DNA from: Alicyclobacillus tolerans
Lineage (GTDB): Bacteria; Bacillota; Bacilli; Alicyclobacillales; Alicyclobacillaceae
Length of the DNA stretch: 51,977 bases
Direction: 5' to 3'
NCBI RefSeq assembly: GCF_001447355.1
Contig: NZ_JXBW01000021.1
Coordinates: forward strand, 1-51,977
In this document: piece after piece, positions 1 through 8,507 of the stretch
How the letters are laid out: every line of letters begins with the position of its first letter
Position numbering within the stretch: position 1 is the stretch's first letter
The notes under the pieces: model-generated
What the model saw: only the letters and a program-made list of their open reading frames with translations
Database searches by the model: none
What the model was told of the DNA's origin: nothing
Made by a program: the position numbers and the translations under genes

Positions 1-415
1 AGAAATCTGCAAAACGCTCAAGTGTAAAAAGCAAGTTGTAGAAATTGCCGATGAGTCCAGACTGCACACCACTCCCAGGTGCCAGAAGAGTAGCCATTGA
101 GAAGCCAATTTGAATGTCAATCAGTTGACCCGCAATGGAAATTGCCGAGAAAATCCAGGTCGCTAAGAACCCGAGTAGCAGCCCGACAAACGCCTCTAGT
201 ATTCCATCGACAACGAACATCCCAGGATTCTGCATCACATCCGGTACGCTACCCGATACGCTGGGCACGGCCACATACGACAAACTGAATGCCAAAGCAA
301 TTTTTGCCCATGTCGGCCACGCTCGGATAGACGTCAGCGGCGATGCAACAATGAACGCCACAGTGCGCAACGAAATGAGAACGAACAAGTCAAAATGCTG
401 AAGAATTACGCTCAT
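1..415 (-). CDS. fliR: Flagellar export gate protein FliR (N-terminal part)
   Basis: FliR is an integral-membrane subunit of the flagellar type III export gate, working with FliP and FliQ. The visible 138 codons begin MSVILQHFDLFVLISLRTVA and carry several hydrophobic segments typical of the FliR amino end, including a PDVMQNPGMFVVDGI stretch that fits the family. The ATG is 4 bases after the fliQ stop, so translation is probably coupled. The carboxyl half lies beyond the left edge of the window, so this is a truncation by the window and not a broken gene. Position after fliO-fliP-fliQ is the normal order in Bacillota. Confidence 0.88.
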   Translation of the reverse strand, partial: MSVILQHFDLFVLISLRTVAFIVASPLTSIRAWPTWAKIALAFSLSYVAVPSVSGSVPDVMQNPGMFVVDGILEAFVGLLLGFLATWIFSAISIAGQLIDIQIGFSMATLLAPGSGVQSGLIGNFYNLLFTLERFADF

Positions 416-419
416 TTCG

Positions 420-689
420 TCACATCACGTAGCTCATAAGGTTGCCTAAAATGGAGTTCGCAAAATCGAGCAAATTCTGTAGCATCCAAGGGCCAAACAC
501 CAACAGCGCCACGATCACTGCAGCAATCTTGGGCACAAAGGCAAGGGTTTGCTCCTGAATTTGTGTGGTCGCCTGAAATATGCTGACCAAGAGCCCGACA
601 GCGAGGCCTAGCAGCAAAACGGGCGCTGTCAGTTTGACGACCAGCCACATTACCTGCGCACCCAGTCCGATGACATAGGTATCCGTCAC
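420..689 (-). CDS. fliQ: Flagellar export gate protein FliQ
   Basis: FliQ is a small two-helix membrane protein of the flagellar export gate. The product is 89 residues with two long hydrophobic segments (about residues 15-38 and 50-75), the usual size and shape. I chose the GTG at 689 (MTDTYVIGLG...) because an AGGAGGT sequence lies 6 bases upstream. An in-frame ATG two codons earlier touches that ribosome-binding site and is less likely. The gene sits between fliP and fliR with very short gaps. Confidence 0.9.
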   Translation of the reverse strand: MTDTYVIGLGAQVMWLVVKLTAPVLLLGLAVGLLVSIFQATTQIQEQTLAFVPKIAAVIVALLVFGPWMLQNLLDFANSILGNLMSYVM

Positions 690-702
690 CTGCATACCTC
701 CT

Positions 703-1536
703 CTACGTCGCGTATCCGGCCAGCAACGATTTCACAACCAAATACCAGCCATCCACCATCACAAACAACAATATTTTGAACGGCAACGAGATCACGACGG
801 GTGGCAACATCATCATGCCCATCGACATCAGCGTCGTCGCAACAACCAAATCAATGACTAGAAACGGAAGATAAATCATAAAACCAATTTGAAAAGCTGT
901 CTTCAACTCGCTGATCGTGTAAGCTGGCACCAGTGCAGTCAACGGAATCTGCTCTGGGTTTTTTTCCATTGCCAGCGTCAACTTTTCATGACGATAGGAT
1001 AGGAACAGATCCAAATCGGTGGTCCGCGTTTGCTTGGCCATGAACACCTTGAACGGATCCTCTGCTCGCTCGATTGCCACAGTCTGCGAGATCGTTCCCT
1101 TTAGGTACGGCTGCAAAGCCTGCTGATTCGCCTGCTGTAACGTTGGTTGCATCACGAACAACGTAATGAACAACGCAAGACCTACCAACACCTGATTTGG
1201 TGGCGACGTCTGTAAGGACAGTGCATTGCGGATGAACGATAGCACCACGATCACGCGCGTAAAACAAGTCATGAGAATAAGCCCAGCGGGAGCCAAGGTC
1301 AACACCGTCAACAACAAAATGATTTTTACGGTGTTGGCAACTGACGGAGGGCTATTATCCCCTAGGTTTAAGCTGACGCCGGGAATAGGATTGCTTGAAT
1401 TCCCGAATGTTGTCTGTACAGCCGCGTGCACATTGGGAGCAACGATAAACCCTAAACAGACGACAATCAGGACCGCTATCGCGGCAGGTATCACGAAGGA
1501 CGTGGCGAAACGCTTATTCTTCTCTTGAACTCTCAC
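703..1536 (-). CDS. fliP: Flagellar export gate protein FliP
   Basis: FliP forms the core of the type III export channel in the flagellar basal body. The 277-residue product has an amino-terminal hydrophobic signal-like segment ending near VHAA (about residue 38). Four membrane segments follow, with the family motifs SPPNQVL and FQIGFMIYLPFLVIDLVVA, and the carboxyl end is typical. The GTG start overlaps the fliO stop (CCGTGA), with an AAGGA about 10 bases upstream. Length and order match other Bacillota. Confidence 0.95.
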   Translation of the reverse strand: MRVQEKNKRFATSFVIPAAIAVLIVVCLGFIVAPNVHAAVQTTFGNSSNPIPGVSLNLGDNSPPSVANTVKIILLLTVLTLAPAGLILMTCFTRVIVVLSFIRNALSLQTSPPNQVLVGLALFITLFVMQPTLQQANQQALQPYLKGTISQTVAIERAEDPFKVFMAKQTRTTDLDLFLSYRHEKLTLAMEKNPEQIPLTALVPAYTISELKTAFQIGFMIYLPFLVIDLVVATTLMSMGMMMLPPVVISLPFKILLFVMVDGWYLVVKSLLAGYAT

Positions 1537-1985
1537 GGTTCGTCATTCCTTCGCGAATCCCGGCGCAGTTCTGCCAGAACCTCTTGTAGTGTGCCGCCAA
1601 ACGATCCCGGAGCACCAACCTCAGAAGCTGCTGTGTATGAGTCTGTCACGTCCGCAAGCAGTTGAACGTTCTCACCGACGCCAAGCAAATACCGTTTCTG
1701 ACCAATCTCCACCACCTGTACAGACCGATTCGGTGCGAGTTGTCGGGCAGCTAGTACGTCAATGGATCCACGCTGCACAACCCCGACCCGTCGGCCAAGG
1801 AAACGAAACAACAACACGAGCAACAGCAAAACCACGATGAAGGCCACAATCAACTTCACATAAGCGCCAGCTCCAGACGCGGGGACTGCCGAATTGCTCG
1901 CCGCCAAAACCTGCGGTGCGGGCATCGCCCATAACAAGGCCAACAAGCCCGCCCCGCAGATGCCCGTTCTCCGTATCAAACGCAT
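1533..1985 (-). CDS. fliO: Flagellar biosynthesis protein FliO/FliZ
   Basis: FliO assists assembly of FliP in the export gate. The 150-residue product has a signal peptide (hydrophobic run about 10-28, ending VLAAS). One strong transmembrane segment follows (about 42-64), then a small cytoplasmic domain with the FliO pattern VLAARQLAPNRSVQVVEIG followed by RYLLGVGE. The start is 3 bases after the cheY stop without a clear ribosome-binding site, so coupling to cheY is likely. It overlaps fliP by 4 bases. Confidence 0.85.
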   Translation of the reverse strand: MRLIRRTGICGAGLLALLWAMPAPQVLAASNSAVPASGAGAYVKLIVAFIVVLLLLVLLFRFLGRRVGVVQRGSIDVLAARQLAPNRSVQVVEIGQKRYLLGVGENVQLLADVTDSYTAASEVGAPGSFGGTLQEVLAELRRDSRRNDEP

Positions 1986-1988
1986 GCG

Positions 1989-2348
1989 TTATCGCAACGC
2001 CTTCTGTACGGCTTCCACGACGCGATCGGCCTGAAACGGCTTCACAATAAAATCCTTAGCCCCAGCCTGAATAGCGTCGATCACCATGGCCTGTTGTCCC
2101 ATGGCTGAACACACGATCACGCGCGCGTTTGGATCGATGGCCCGGATACGCTTTAAGGCCTCGATGCCGTCGACCTCCGGCATCGTGATATCCATTGTCA
2201 CGAGATCCGGCTTCAACTCCTGATACTTGTCTACGGCCTGCGCCCCGTCGGCCGCCTCACCAACCACTTCAAATCCATTCTTTGTAAGAATATCTTTAAT
2301 CATCATCCGCATAAACGCCGCGTCATCAACAACCAAAATCTTTGCCAT
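1989..2348 (-). CDS. cheY: Chemotaxis response regulator CheY
   Basis: CheY is the single-domain response regulator that, when phosphorylated, binds the flagellar switch (FliM) and is dephosphorylated by FliY in Bacillus-type systems. The 119 residues form one receiver domain. The acidic pair is D8/D9, the phospho-acceptor is D53 in LVTMDITMPE, the switch region is ARVIVCSAM, and the conserved lysine is in FIVKPF. A GGAGGTAAGGGAAG leader precedes the ATG. The gene lies between fliY and fliO, as in the B. subtilis fla/che operon. Confidence 0.95.
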   Translation of the reverse strand: MAKILVVDDAAFMRMMIKDILTKNGFEVVGEAADGAQAVDKYQELKPDLVTMDITMPEVDGIEALKRIRAIDPNARVIVCSAMGQQAMVIDAIQAGAKDFIVKPFQADRVVEAVQKALR

Positions 2349-2380
2349 CTTCCCTTACCTCCGCAATCCAAAATGTAGGG

Positions 2381-3586
2381 TTATGCCTGCGTGATACGTT
2401 GCTCAGCCTGGACGATGTCCGTGACCCGCACACCAAAATTTTCATCGATCACGACAACTTCCCCAATAGCAATCTTTTTATTGTTTACGTAGATATCGAC
2501 CGGCTCACCGGCCAACTTGTCCAATTCAAGAATGGAGCCTGGAGCCAATTCTAAAATCTCGCGTATCATCTTCTTTGCACGCCCCAGCTCCACCGTGACA
2601 TTCAACGGCACGTCGTAGAGAAGCGACAAATTGCGAGGCGATGTGTTACGCTCCTCGGCGACTGCGCCAAAATCCACGAAATGGGGACGACGTACGTCCA
2701 CCTGTGGCAACGGTTCCCGAGCAGCGGCCACTTCTGCCATAGAGGGAGGAGCAAATTCACTCATGCGACTTGCGGTCAATTCCAGACCGCTTTGAGCGGC
2801 CGCCGCTTCCTTTATGCCTTTAACCTCTTCTACAGCCACTGCGGCCGACGTTGAGACTGAGACATCACCAGCCGGCATCGAAGCGCTGGAAGCTGTCTCC
2901 TCGCTACCTAATCCCATCGTACGGACGATCTCGTGCGCAAACTCTATAGGCATGAGCTGCATGATGTGGGAGTCGATTAAATCGTCAACGCGCAACTGAA
3001 ATTCGACGTTAACCAAATCTCCACCTTCGCCAAACGCCTGTTGAGCTTCGCTTGATGTTAAATCGACAACGCGGACAGTGGGCGGAGAAATATTAATGTA
3101 TCGACCGAACATCTGGCTCATCGACGTCGCGGCGCCACCCATCATCTGATTCATGGCTTCGCCCACGGCACTCAGGTGCAACTCATTCAATTCGCCAGAT
3201 GTATTGGTTCCATCCCCACCAAGCATTAAGTCGGCGATTCGTTTCGCATCGTCAATCTCAATAGCAAGGGCGTTCGATCCTCGTAAGCCTTCGGTAAAAT
3301 CTACTTGCACCAGAACATATGGCGTTGGGAAACGCGCTTCGACATCGTCATGGCGGATCAGAGAAACGCGAGGCGTCGTAATATCCACACGATGTTGCAG
3401 CAACGTCGAAAGGGACGTCGCCGCCGACCCAAAGCTTATATTTCCGATTTCCCCCAAGATATCTGCTTCTTCCGAATTGAGCTCAAGGTGGTCACCCTGC
3501 TCCGAACGAGCGGTGTCCGTTGTGACCCGATTCGCATTCAGAAGCGCATCGATCTCGTCCTGTGATAACTTCATCTGATCATTCAC
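2381..3586 (-). CDS. fliY: Flagellar motor switch phosphatase FliY
   Basis: FliY replaces FliN in many Bacillota. It forms part of the C ring and removes phosphate from CheY-P. The 401-residue product has an amino-terminal CheY-binding-like motif (LSQDEIDALLNA), then a CheC-like region. Two related blocks (around residues 39-50 and 135-150, the second GEAMNQMMGGAATSMS) match CheC/FliY phosphatase sites. The carboxyl-terminal FliN/SpoA domain is about residues 320-395 (LYDVPLNVTVELG...). A low-complexity linker separates the two. The GTG start overlaps the fliM stop; an ATG four codons on is an alternative. Confidence 0.93.
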   Translation of the reverse strand: MNDQMKLSQDEIDALLNANRVTTDTARSEQGDHLELNSEEADILGEIGNISFGSAATSLSTLLQHRVDITTPRVSLIRHDDVEARFPTPYVLVQVDFTEGLRGSNALAIEIDDAKRIADLMLGGDGTNTSGELNELHLSAVGEAMNQMMGGAATSMSQMFGRYINISPPTVRVVDLTSSEAQQAFGEGGDLVNVEFQLRVDDLIDSHIMQLMPIEFAHEIVRTMGLGSEETASSASMPAGDVSVSTSAAVAVEEVKGIKEAAAAQSGLELTASRMSEFAPPSMAEVAAAREPLPQVDVRRPHFVDFGAVAEERNTSPRNLSLLYDVPLNVTVELGRAKKMIREILELAPGSILELDKLAGEPVDIYVNNKKIAIGEVVVIDENFGVRVTDIVQAEQRITQA

Positions 3587-4574
3587 GATCGATGTCCGCC
3601 CCCCATTCGCGTACGATTTTCACAGCATACATGCGATTCTTTTTGCCTATACTCGCCCAAAATGCCGGAGTGCCATCGACATAGACAAGAGCCGGATCGC
3701 GGATCGATTGTTGAAGTACAATCGTGTCGCCTACGGCCAGATCGAGAATCTCACTCATCTTTAACGTCGTATCGCCAACTTGGACACGCACGTCGACCGG
3801 AACGCCAAGAACCCGAGCCTCGATACGTTCGTCTGCTCCCCGCAATCCTTGTGCATGCCTGCCCGGATCCATGTAATATCGATTGCTTAGCATGGGAACC
3901 ACCGGTTCGACGGTAGCATGAGGAATGCATAGATTGATGAGACCAGAGGTATCGCCCACGCGCACGCTCATCGTCACCACCAAGACCGTCTCATTCGGTG
4001 TCGTCAACTGCAAAAATTGCGGATTGCTCTCAAACGAAAGAAATGCTGGCTCGAGTGACGCCACGCCGCTCCAAGCCTCAGCCAGAATAGACGACATCGG
4101 TTCGAACAAGCGGCGTAGCAACGTGACCTCTATATCCGTTAGCTCTCGCTCTCGATAAGGCCCTGCGCTGTCGCCACCCATATATTTATCAAGCATGGCA
4201 AAAACAACTTGTGGATTCATCTCCAAGACAATTCTGCCTTCAAGAGGAGACATTTCGAATAACTGCAACACTGTCAGTACCGGGATCGACCGAATAAATT
4301 CTTCATATGGCACTTGGTCGACCGATTCGACTTGAATCTGGGGAACAGACCGCAACTGTCCCGATAGATGTGTGGTCAACAGTCGACAGAAGTGTTCATG
4401 CATTCTTCGAAGCACGCGCAAATGATCTTTAGAGAACCGCATGGCTCGGCGGAAATCGTATGACCGAACGCGTATCGTTTCTTGCTCGTTGCGCATGGCT
4501 GCCGTGTCGATTTCGCCGCTCTTAATGGCGGACAACAGGGCGTCGATCTCGGACTGCGACAAGACCTCCGACAC
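3579..4574 (-). CDS. fliM: Flagellar motor switch protein FliM
   Basis: FliM is the C-ring protein that receives CheY-P and sets rotation direction. The 331-residue product begins MSEVLSQSEIDALLSAIKSG, containing the CheY-P-binding motif LSQSEIDALL. A CheC-like middle domain and a carboxyl SpoA domain follow (about 245-325, VDVRVQVGDTTLKMSEIL). I chose the GTG at 4574 because AAGGGGGTG lies just upstream. An in-frame GTG six codons earlier overlaps the fliL stop and that ribosome-binding site. It overlaps fliY by 8 bases. Confidence 0.94.
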   Translation of the reverse strand: MSEVLSQSEIDALLSAIKSGEIDTAAMRNEQETIRVRSYDFRRAMRFSKDHLRVLRRMHEHFCRLLTTHLSGQLRSVPQIQVESVDQVPYEEFIRSIPVLTVLQLFEMSPLEGRIVLEMNPQVVFAMLDKYMGGDSAGPYRERELTDIEVTLLRRLFEPMSSILAEAWSGVASLEPAFLSFESNPQFLQLTTPNETVLVVTMSVRVGDTSGLINLCIPHATVEPVVPMLSNRYYMDPGRHAQGLRGADERIEARVLGVPVDVRVQVGDTTLKMSEILDLAVGDTIVLQQSIRDPALVYVDGTPAFWASIGKKNRMYAVKIVREWGADIDRE

Positions 4575-4591
4575 GATTACACCCCCTTTCA

Positions 4592-5026
4592 CTATTGAAC
4601 GAGAATTTGTGATAAATAAGCTGCGGTTACCTTGCCAGATGGAAGCAACTTGTTCACGTCGCGAACAATCGTGCTCTTCAACTGATTGAGCCCCGCATCG
4701 CTCCGCAACTCATCGGAACTGAACTGACGCATAATTTCATTTACCTGATCCGAAATTTGCGGTTCCATTAAATTCAATTCCTTAGCGGTAGCCTTGTCGG
4801 CCGCCTGCAACGTCAGGGTAAATTGAATGATTCCGGACGCATCTAAATTGGTTGTCATCTGTGGTAAGGTCACTTGCAGTGCCGCCATCTGTTTGGCAGA
4901 CATACTGACAGGTGTACCGCTCGTATGATGGTGCTTTTTAAGGTAAAGCAACACACCGACGGCAATGCCTGCCAGCACGACAATGCCAATTACAATCCAC
5001 ACCATGGTACGCAGCGCCTGTTTCAT
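4592..5026 (-). CDS. fliL: Flagellar basal body-associated protein FliL
   Basis: FliL is a single-pass membrane protein that surrounds the stator and supports torque. The 144-residue product has one amino-terminal transmembrane helix (about residues 8-30). A charged stretch, KKHHHTSG, comes next, and then the extracytoplasmic FliL domain ending ...YLSQILVQ. AGGAGG stands 7 bases before the ATG, which overlaps the flbD stop by 4 bases (ATGA). This supports coupled translation. Confidence 0.9.
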   Translation of the reverse strand: MKQALRTMVWIVIGIVVLAGIAVGVLLYLKKHHHTSGTPVSMSAKQMAALQVTLPQMTTNLDASGIIQFTLTLQAADKATAKELNLMEPQISDQVNEIMRQFSSDELRSDAGLNQLKSTIVRDVNKLLPSGKVTAAYLSQILVQ

Positions 5027-5238
5027 GGGCGATCCTCCTGCTGCACGACCGCCCGCGTCAGGCCGATTTGTCGGTATATGTCGATTAACTTTGACGTGAT
5101 GACCCCCGGATCCTCCACGACCACGTATTTGTGTCCATTTGCCATCGTGATCACAGTGTCTGGGGTCGCCTCGATGGTCTCAACGAGCAAAGGATTCAAC
5201 CACAATTCAGAGCCCTTGAGACGTGTCACCCTAATCAT
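5023..5238 (-). CDS. flbD: FlbD/SwrD family flagellar protein
   Basis: This small protein (71 residues, starting MIRVTRLKGSELWLNPLLVE) matches the FlbD family. The B. subtilis member (SwrD) is needed for full motor power. The conserved features are the opening I-x-V-T-R-L-x-G, the N-P-L-L-V-E-T-I-E core and the T-V-I-T-M-x-N-G-x-K-Y-V-V segment. I chose the ATG at 5238, which has AAGGAG upstream; an earlier in-frame start has none. It sits between flgE and fliL, its normal place. Confidence 0.88.
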   Translation of the reverse strand: MIRVTRLKGSELWLNPLLVETIEATPDTVITMANGHKYVVVEDPGVITSKLIDIYRQIGLTRAVVQQEDRP

Positions 5239-5304
5239 CGGCCCATTCTCCTTGGCGCGCAGTGTAGCCGCGCGCCATCTCAAAATCGCGGGTCAAGTGC
5301 TACA

Positions 5305-6165
5305 TTACGAATTTTTCATGTTAACCAATGCTTGTAAAATCGCGTTGTCAGTGCCAATCATGTGCGTGTTCGCCACATACGCGTTTTGAGCGACAATCAT
5401 CTCTGCAAACTGTTGTGACAGATCGACATTCGACTGTTCCAACTCACCAGCTGCAAGCGTGCCGTATGACCCTTGGCCAGGCGTCCAATAGGTGGCACTC
5501 CCTGCTGGTGCACTCTGCGCGTCATACAGGTTATCGCCTGTTTTCACCAAACCGGCTGGGTTGGGCACCTGTGCTAAAGCGAGATAACCGAGCGTTTTCG
5601 TCGTGGTATTACCCGAGCTATCGGTTACACTAGCTGTGATGGAGCCGTCGCTGCCAATGGTAACGTTCGAAACTTGGCTTCCGCTTCCAGCTAGTGTAAG
5701 CACGTTCATCTTTGTGGTAGGAGCTGTCGTACTGGACGAACTTGGTGCCGTGGCATATCCTAAGGCGATTGTGCCGTCTGGCAAAACCAAATTTCCTGCA
5801 CTATCGATTGAAAAGTCCCCGGCTCTGGTCAAGTAATCATGGGTCCCATCGGTCACCACGAAAAACCCATTGCCCTGAATCGCCACATTGGTTGCAACGC
5901 CCGTGGTCGAATCCGCGCCTTGCGACATGTCCATCTGTGTCGCGGCAACCTTCACACCCAGGCCCACCTGTTCAGGGTTCACCCCTCCAGCAGTCGTCGA
6001 ACCTGCATTTCCACCAGCCATGGTTTGACTCAACACGTCGCTAAATTCCGCGCTGTTGGACTTATAGCCTACCGTGTCGACGTTGGCGATGTTGTTACCG
6101 ACGACATCCAAATCGGTCTGAAATGCTTGCATACCCGAAATCGCCGAATTCATAGAGCGTAGCAT
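5305..6165 (-). CDS. flgE: Flagellar hook protein FlgE (short Bacillus type)
   Basis: FlgE builds the flagellar hook. The 286-residue product starts MLRSMNSAISGMQAFQTDLD and carries the rod/hook signature NNIANVDTVGYK at about 22-33. FlgE/FlgG-type middle repeats are present (QGNGFFVVTDG...). The carboxyl coiled end is QSNVDLSQQFAEMIVAQNAY. Length is close to the short hook proteins of Bacillus; the family is also annotated FlgG. The ATG at 6165 follows a GAAGGAGGAA ribosome-binding site. The upstream in-frame extension of 35 codons overlaps the neighbouring gene's tail and is rejected. Confidence 0.85.
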   Translation of the reverse strand: MLRSMNSAISGMQAFQTDLDVVGNNIANVDTVGYKSNSAEFSDVLSQTMAGGNAGSTTAGGVNPEQVGLGVKVAATQMDMSQGADSTTGVATNVAIQGNGFFVVTDGTHDYLTRAGDFSIDSAGNLVLPDGTIALGYATAPSSSSTTAPTTKMNVLTLAGSGSQVSNVTIGSDGSITASVTDSSGNTTTKTLGYLALAQVPNPAGLVKTGDNLYDAQSAPAGSATYWTPGQGSYGTLAAGELEQSNVDLSQQFAEMIVAQNAYVANTHMIGTDNAILQALVNMKNS

Positions 6166-6193
6166 GACTATTCCTCCTTCAATTCGCGCCGCC

Positions 6194-6649
6194 TCACCGG
6201 ATCGGTCGTTCACCGGCAAGCAAGTCCCCGCGTTCGCGGTCCAACTTGTCCAAAAATACGACGCTGTCAATCTGTGTAACGATCGGTTGCTCGCGGTGAT
6301 CCAGTGCTGTCACCACGGTTCGCGACGGCAAGTTGACCACAAGCCCGGCGCCCCCAGTGAAAAGGTAGGCGTTTTTTGCACCGCGTGCTTCAGCCTGTTG
6401 GGCCGCTTTCTCCATCAGGGCAAAATCATGTTTCGAAATGGTAATACCGCGCTCGGACAATCGCTGTTGTGCGTGTTGACTCACCTTCCAAGAAGACTCA
6501 GCTGCGGCTTGAAACAACACATCGCGAAACGATGTCGACGAAGCCGTAGATTGTCTGGTATAAGACATCCCTTTGGACGGCGAAGATCCCGTTGCATCGG
6601 TGGAAAGTCTACTATGCCAATCGCCGTTCCAGCCGGAAACAGCCGTCAC
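6194..6649 (-). CDS. Flagellar operon protein, TIGR02530 family
   Basis: This 151-residue cytoplasmic protein belongs to the small family found between flgD and flgE in Bacillota flagellar operons. The recognisable core is SQHAQQRLSERGI (about 57-69), followed by an alpha-beta segment NAYLFTGGAGLVVNLPSRTV and QPIVTQIDSVVFLD. The first 45 residues are serine/threonine rich and probably flexible. The GTG start overlaps the flgD stop by 4 bases. Its ribosome-binding site is weak (AGGTG), so a later start cannot be excluded. Its exact role is not established. Confidence 0.8.
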   Translation of the reverse strand: MTAVSGWNGDWHSRLSTDATGSSPSKGMSYTRQSTASSTSFRDVLFQAAAESSWKVSQHAQQRLSERGITISKHDFALMEKAAQQAEARGAKNAYLFTGGAGLVVNLPSRTVVTALDHREQPIVTQIDSVVFLDKLDRERGDLLAGERPIR

Positions 6650-7107
6650 GACACCTGCACCACCTGCGTGATGGGATAGGAGGTTCCATTGACAACGACC
6701 TGCGGACTTCCTTGAGACAACGAGACCGCCGAAACGGTTCCCTGCACCTTTTGCCCGGAGCTGTCGGTTATCGTCACCTGCGTGCCAAGCAGTTGATGTG
6801 CCAACATCAGATTCGTCTCGCTCGCCAAGGTCTGAATGGCTGACAGCACTTGCGAATCGGTCTGTGCAATGTTCGTCATTTGCTCTAAGGCACTGAACTG
6901 TGCAAGCTGTGCGATCATCTGCGTGTTGTCCTGAGGAGCGAGCGGGTCCTGGTTTTGTAATTGCGTCACCAATAGTTGAAGAAACGAATTCTCATTGAGT
7001 TGACCATCCGGATTGACGGTGTTTGTACTTGTACTGTTGCTACTAGGTGCAGTTGTCGTACCCACCATACTCGTATTGGGCGACGTCGGATTGACGACAG
7101 TGGTCAT
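6646..7107 (-). CDS. flgD: Flagellar hook assembly protein FlgD
   Basis: FlgD caps the growing hook during assembly. The 153-residue product has a serine/threonine/asparagine-rich exported amino end. The conserved FlgD core follows (about 38-75: NSFLQLLVTQLQNQDPLAP, then a QMIAQLAQFSALEQM block). The carboxyl part is short and beta-rich. There is no large Ig-like insert, as is common for Bacillus-type FlgD. The ATG follows GGGGGTGGATCC. It overlaps the TIGR02530 gene and follows fliK closely. Confidence 0.9.
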   Translation of the reverse strand: MTTVVNPTSPNTSMVGTTTAPSSNSTSTNTVNPDGQLNENSFLQLLVTQLQNQDPLAPQDNTQMIAQLAQFSALEQMTNIAQTDSQVLSAIQTLASETNLMLAHQLLGTQVTITDSSGQKVQGTVSAVSLSQGSPQVVVNGTSYPITQVVQVS

Positions 7108-7122
7108 GGATCCACCCCCATG

Positions 7123-8469
7123 TCACGCATATAAATTCAGTAAACGGACATCCAAGTCAGTCGTTGCTGACGAGACCATTTGTTTTCCCGAGATCGCCGG
7201 GACGAGTTGAACACCACCCGATCGCATCCGGGAGTCGCCCCTCGACCGATCATCTCTACCTTGCTGGCCGTCCGAGGCCATGGACAGTGACAGGCTATTT
7301 ACAGCTAGCCCGGCCGCCTGCATGCTCTGTTGCAGACCATTCCATTGACCCTGCAACCAGGCAAATGCAGCCTGTTGCGAAGCTACCACTTGCACGTCCA
7401 TACCGTTTGCCGATTGTGCGACGATAATCTGTAGTTCCCCTAAGCCGTGCGGCTGAACCTGAACGTGCAGCACCGCATTTCCCTGTTCGGCTTGAGATGC
7501 CACCATCGTACCTAGGATTGAAACGGCCTCGGGTGCGCGAGTATCGATGATAGCTCCCGCTCCAGAAGACATCGGCGACTGCGTATCAACGGCTTGATTC
7601 ATGGCGAACGTTGTAGGCAACCCGGCGGACACTTGTCCGATGTTGGACGTCGCTGCGAGCACACCTGTCACACCATGCGTGGAATGCGATTTGTGTGCAC
7701 TTGCTTGAACCATCGGATGGGCGACCAAACTTTGCGCTTTGTCAGGCGAGATTGTCATACCGGCTAGTACATCCCTTGCAACCACAGGCTTTTCTGGAAG
7801 CGACTCGGTGCTCTGTGAAAGTGCACGGGTCAGGCTTGTTGTTACCCCGTCGACAGCACCCGACATCTCTGCCTCAACCTTCGTTCCACGGTTAGACGTT
7901 TGTGCTTCTCTCCCCGATTTCACGTGCGCCTGAGCAGAGACTTGCACCTGCCTTAGGCTATGGCCGTCGCTCGTCGCGGTGATTCCGGTTCTCCAGTCAA
8001 TCGGTTCGCGTTGACTTGTAGCAACGTTGGCAGCAAGAGCTTTCTTGGGTACAGCATTGGCCTCCCTCATCGAAGCATTTGCGGTTCCTGTCTCACTTGC
8101 ATCCGTTGCTTTGTGCCCGGTAGGTAAATTGGTACGTAACGCACTTCCTGCTTTCACCGTGTCTCCTGCGCCCGTAGCGGCCCGTATCACGCCTTCGTGT
8201 ATGGACGAATTGCCTTTTGTGACGCCGGTTTCCTTTTCCATCGCGACAGCCATCGACACGCCGCCTGTTGCTGGCGGAGCTGGCTTTGAAGCAGATACCC
8301 GAGCCACCCCGGAAGGCTGGACGCCAACACCATTGAATTGCCCCTGTAAACTGCCCAACATCGCGGCGAACAGATCGGACTCTTGCTCACTCGCACTCGA
8401 CTTCTTTTCACCGTGTGCAGAATCCATGGATGCGTCGGTTCCCTGGACACTTACCGATCGAATCCCCAT
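7123..8469 (-). CDS. fliK: Flagellar hook-length control protein FliK
   Basis: FliK is secreted and measures hook length, then switches export specificity. The 448-residue product is a low-complexity, alanine/serine/threonine-rich chain for about 320 residues. A compact carboxyl domain follows (about 335-405: VLHVQVQPHGLGELQIIV...), the FliK switch domain. The ATG at 8469 follows AAAGGGGGTGAGAAT. A start 14 codons upstream lacks a site and overlaps motE. Position between motE and flgD is standard. Confidence 0.85.
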   Translation of the reverse strand: MGIRSVSVQGTDASMDSAHGEKKSSASEQESDLFAAMLGSLQGQFNGVGVQPSGVARVSASKPAPPATGGVSMAVAMEKETGVTKGNSSIHEGVIRAATGAGDTVKAGSALRTNLPTGHKATDASETGTANASMREANAVPKKALAANVATSQREPIDWRTGITATSDGHSLRQVQVSAQAHVKSGREAQTSNRGTKVEAEMSGAVDGVTTSLTRALSQSTESLPEKPVVARDVLAGMTISPDKAQSLVAHPMVQASAHKSHSTHGVTGVLAATSNIGQVSAGLPTTFAMNQAVDTQSPMSSGAGAIIDTRAPEAVSILGTMVASQAEQGNAVLHVQVQPHGLGELQIIVAQSANGMDVQVVASQQAAFAWLQGQWNGLQQSMQAAGLAVNSLSLSMASDGQQGRDDRSRGDSRMRSGGVQLVPAISGKQMVSSATTDLDVRLLNLYA

Positions 8470-8507
8470 ATTCTCACCCCCTTTCAACGAAACGTTCAAC
8501 TCCAGAA

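Noticed and set aside
4874-5389. Plus-strand frame of 171 codons opposite fliL/flbD/flgE
   Set aside because: Shadow of three well supported flagellar genes; Cys/His-rich composition typical of antisense translation.
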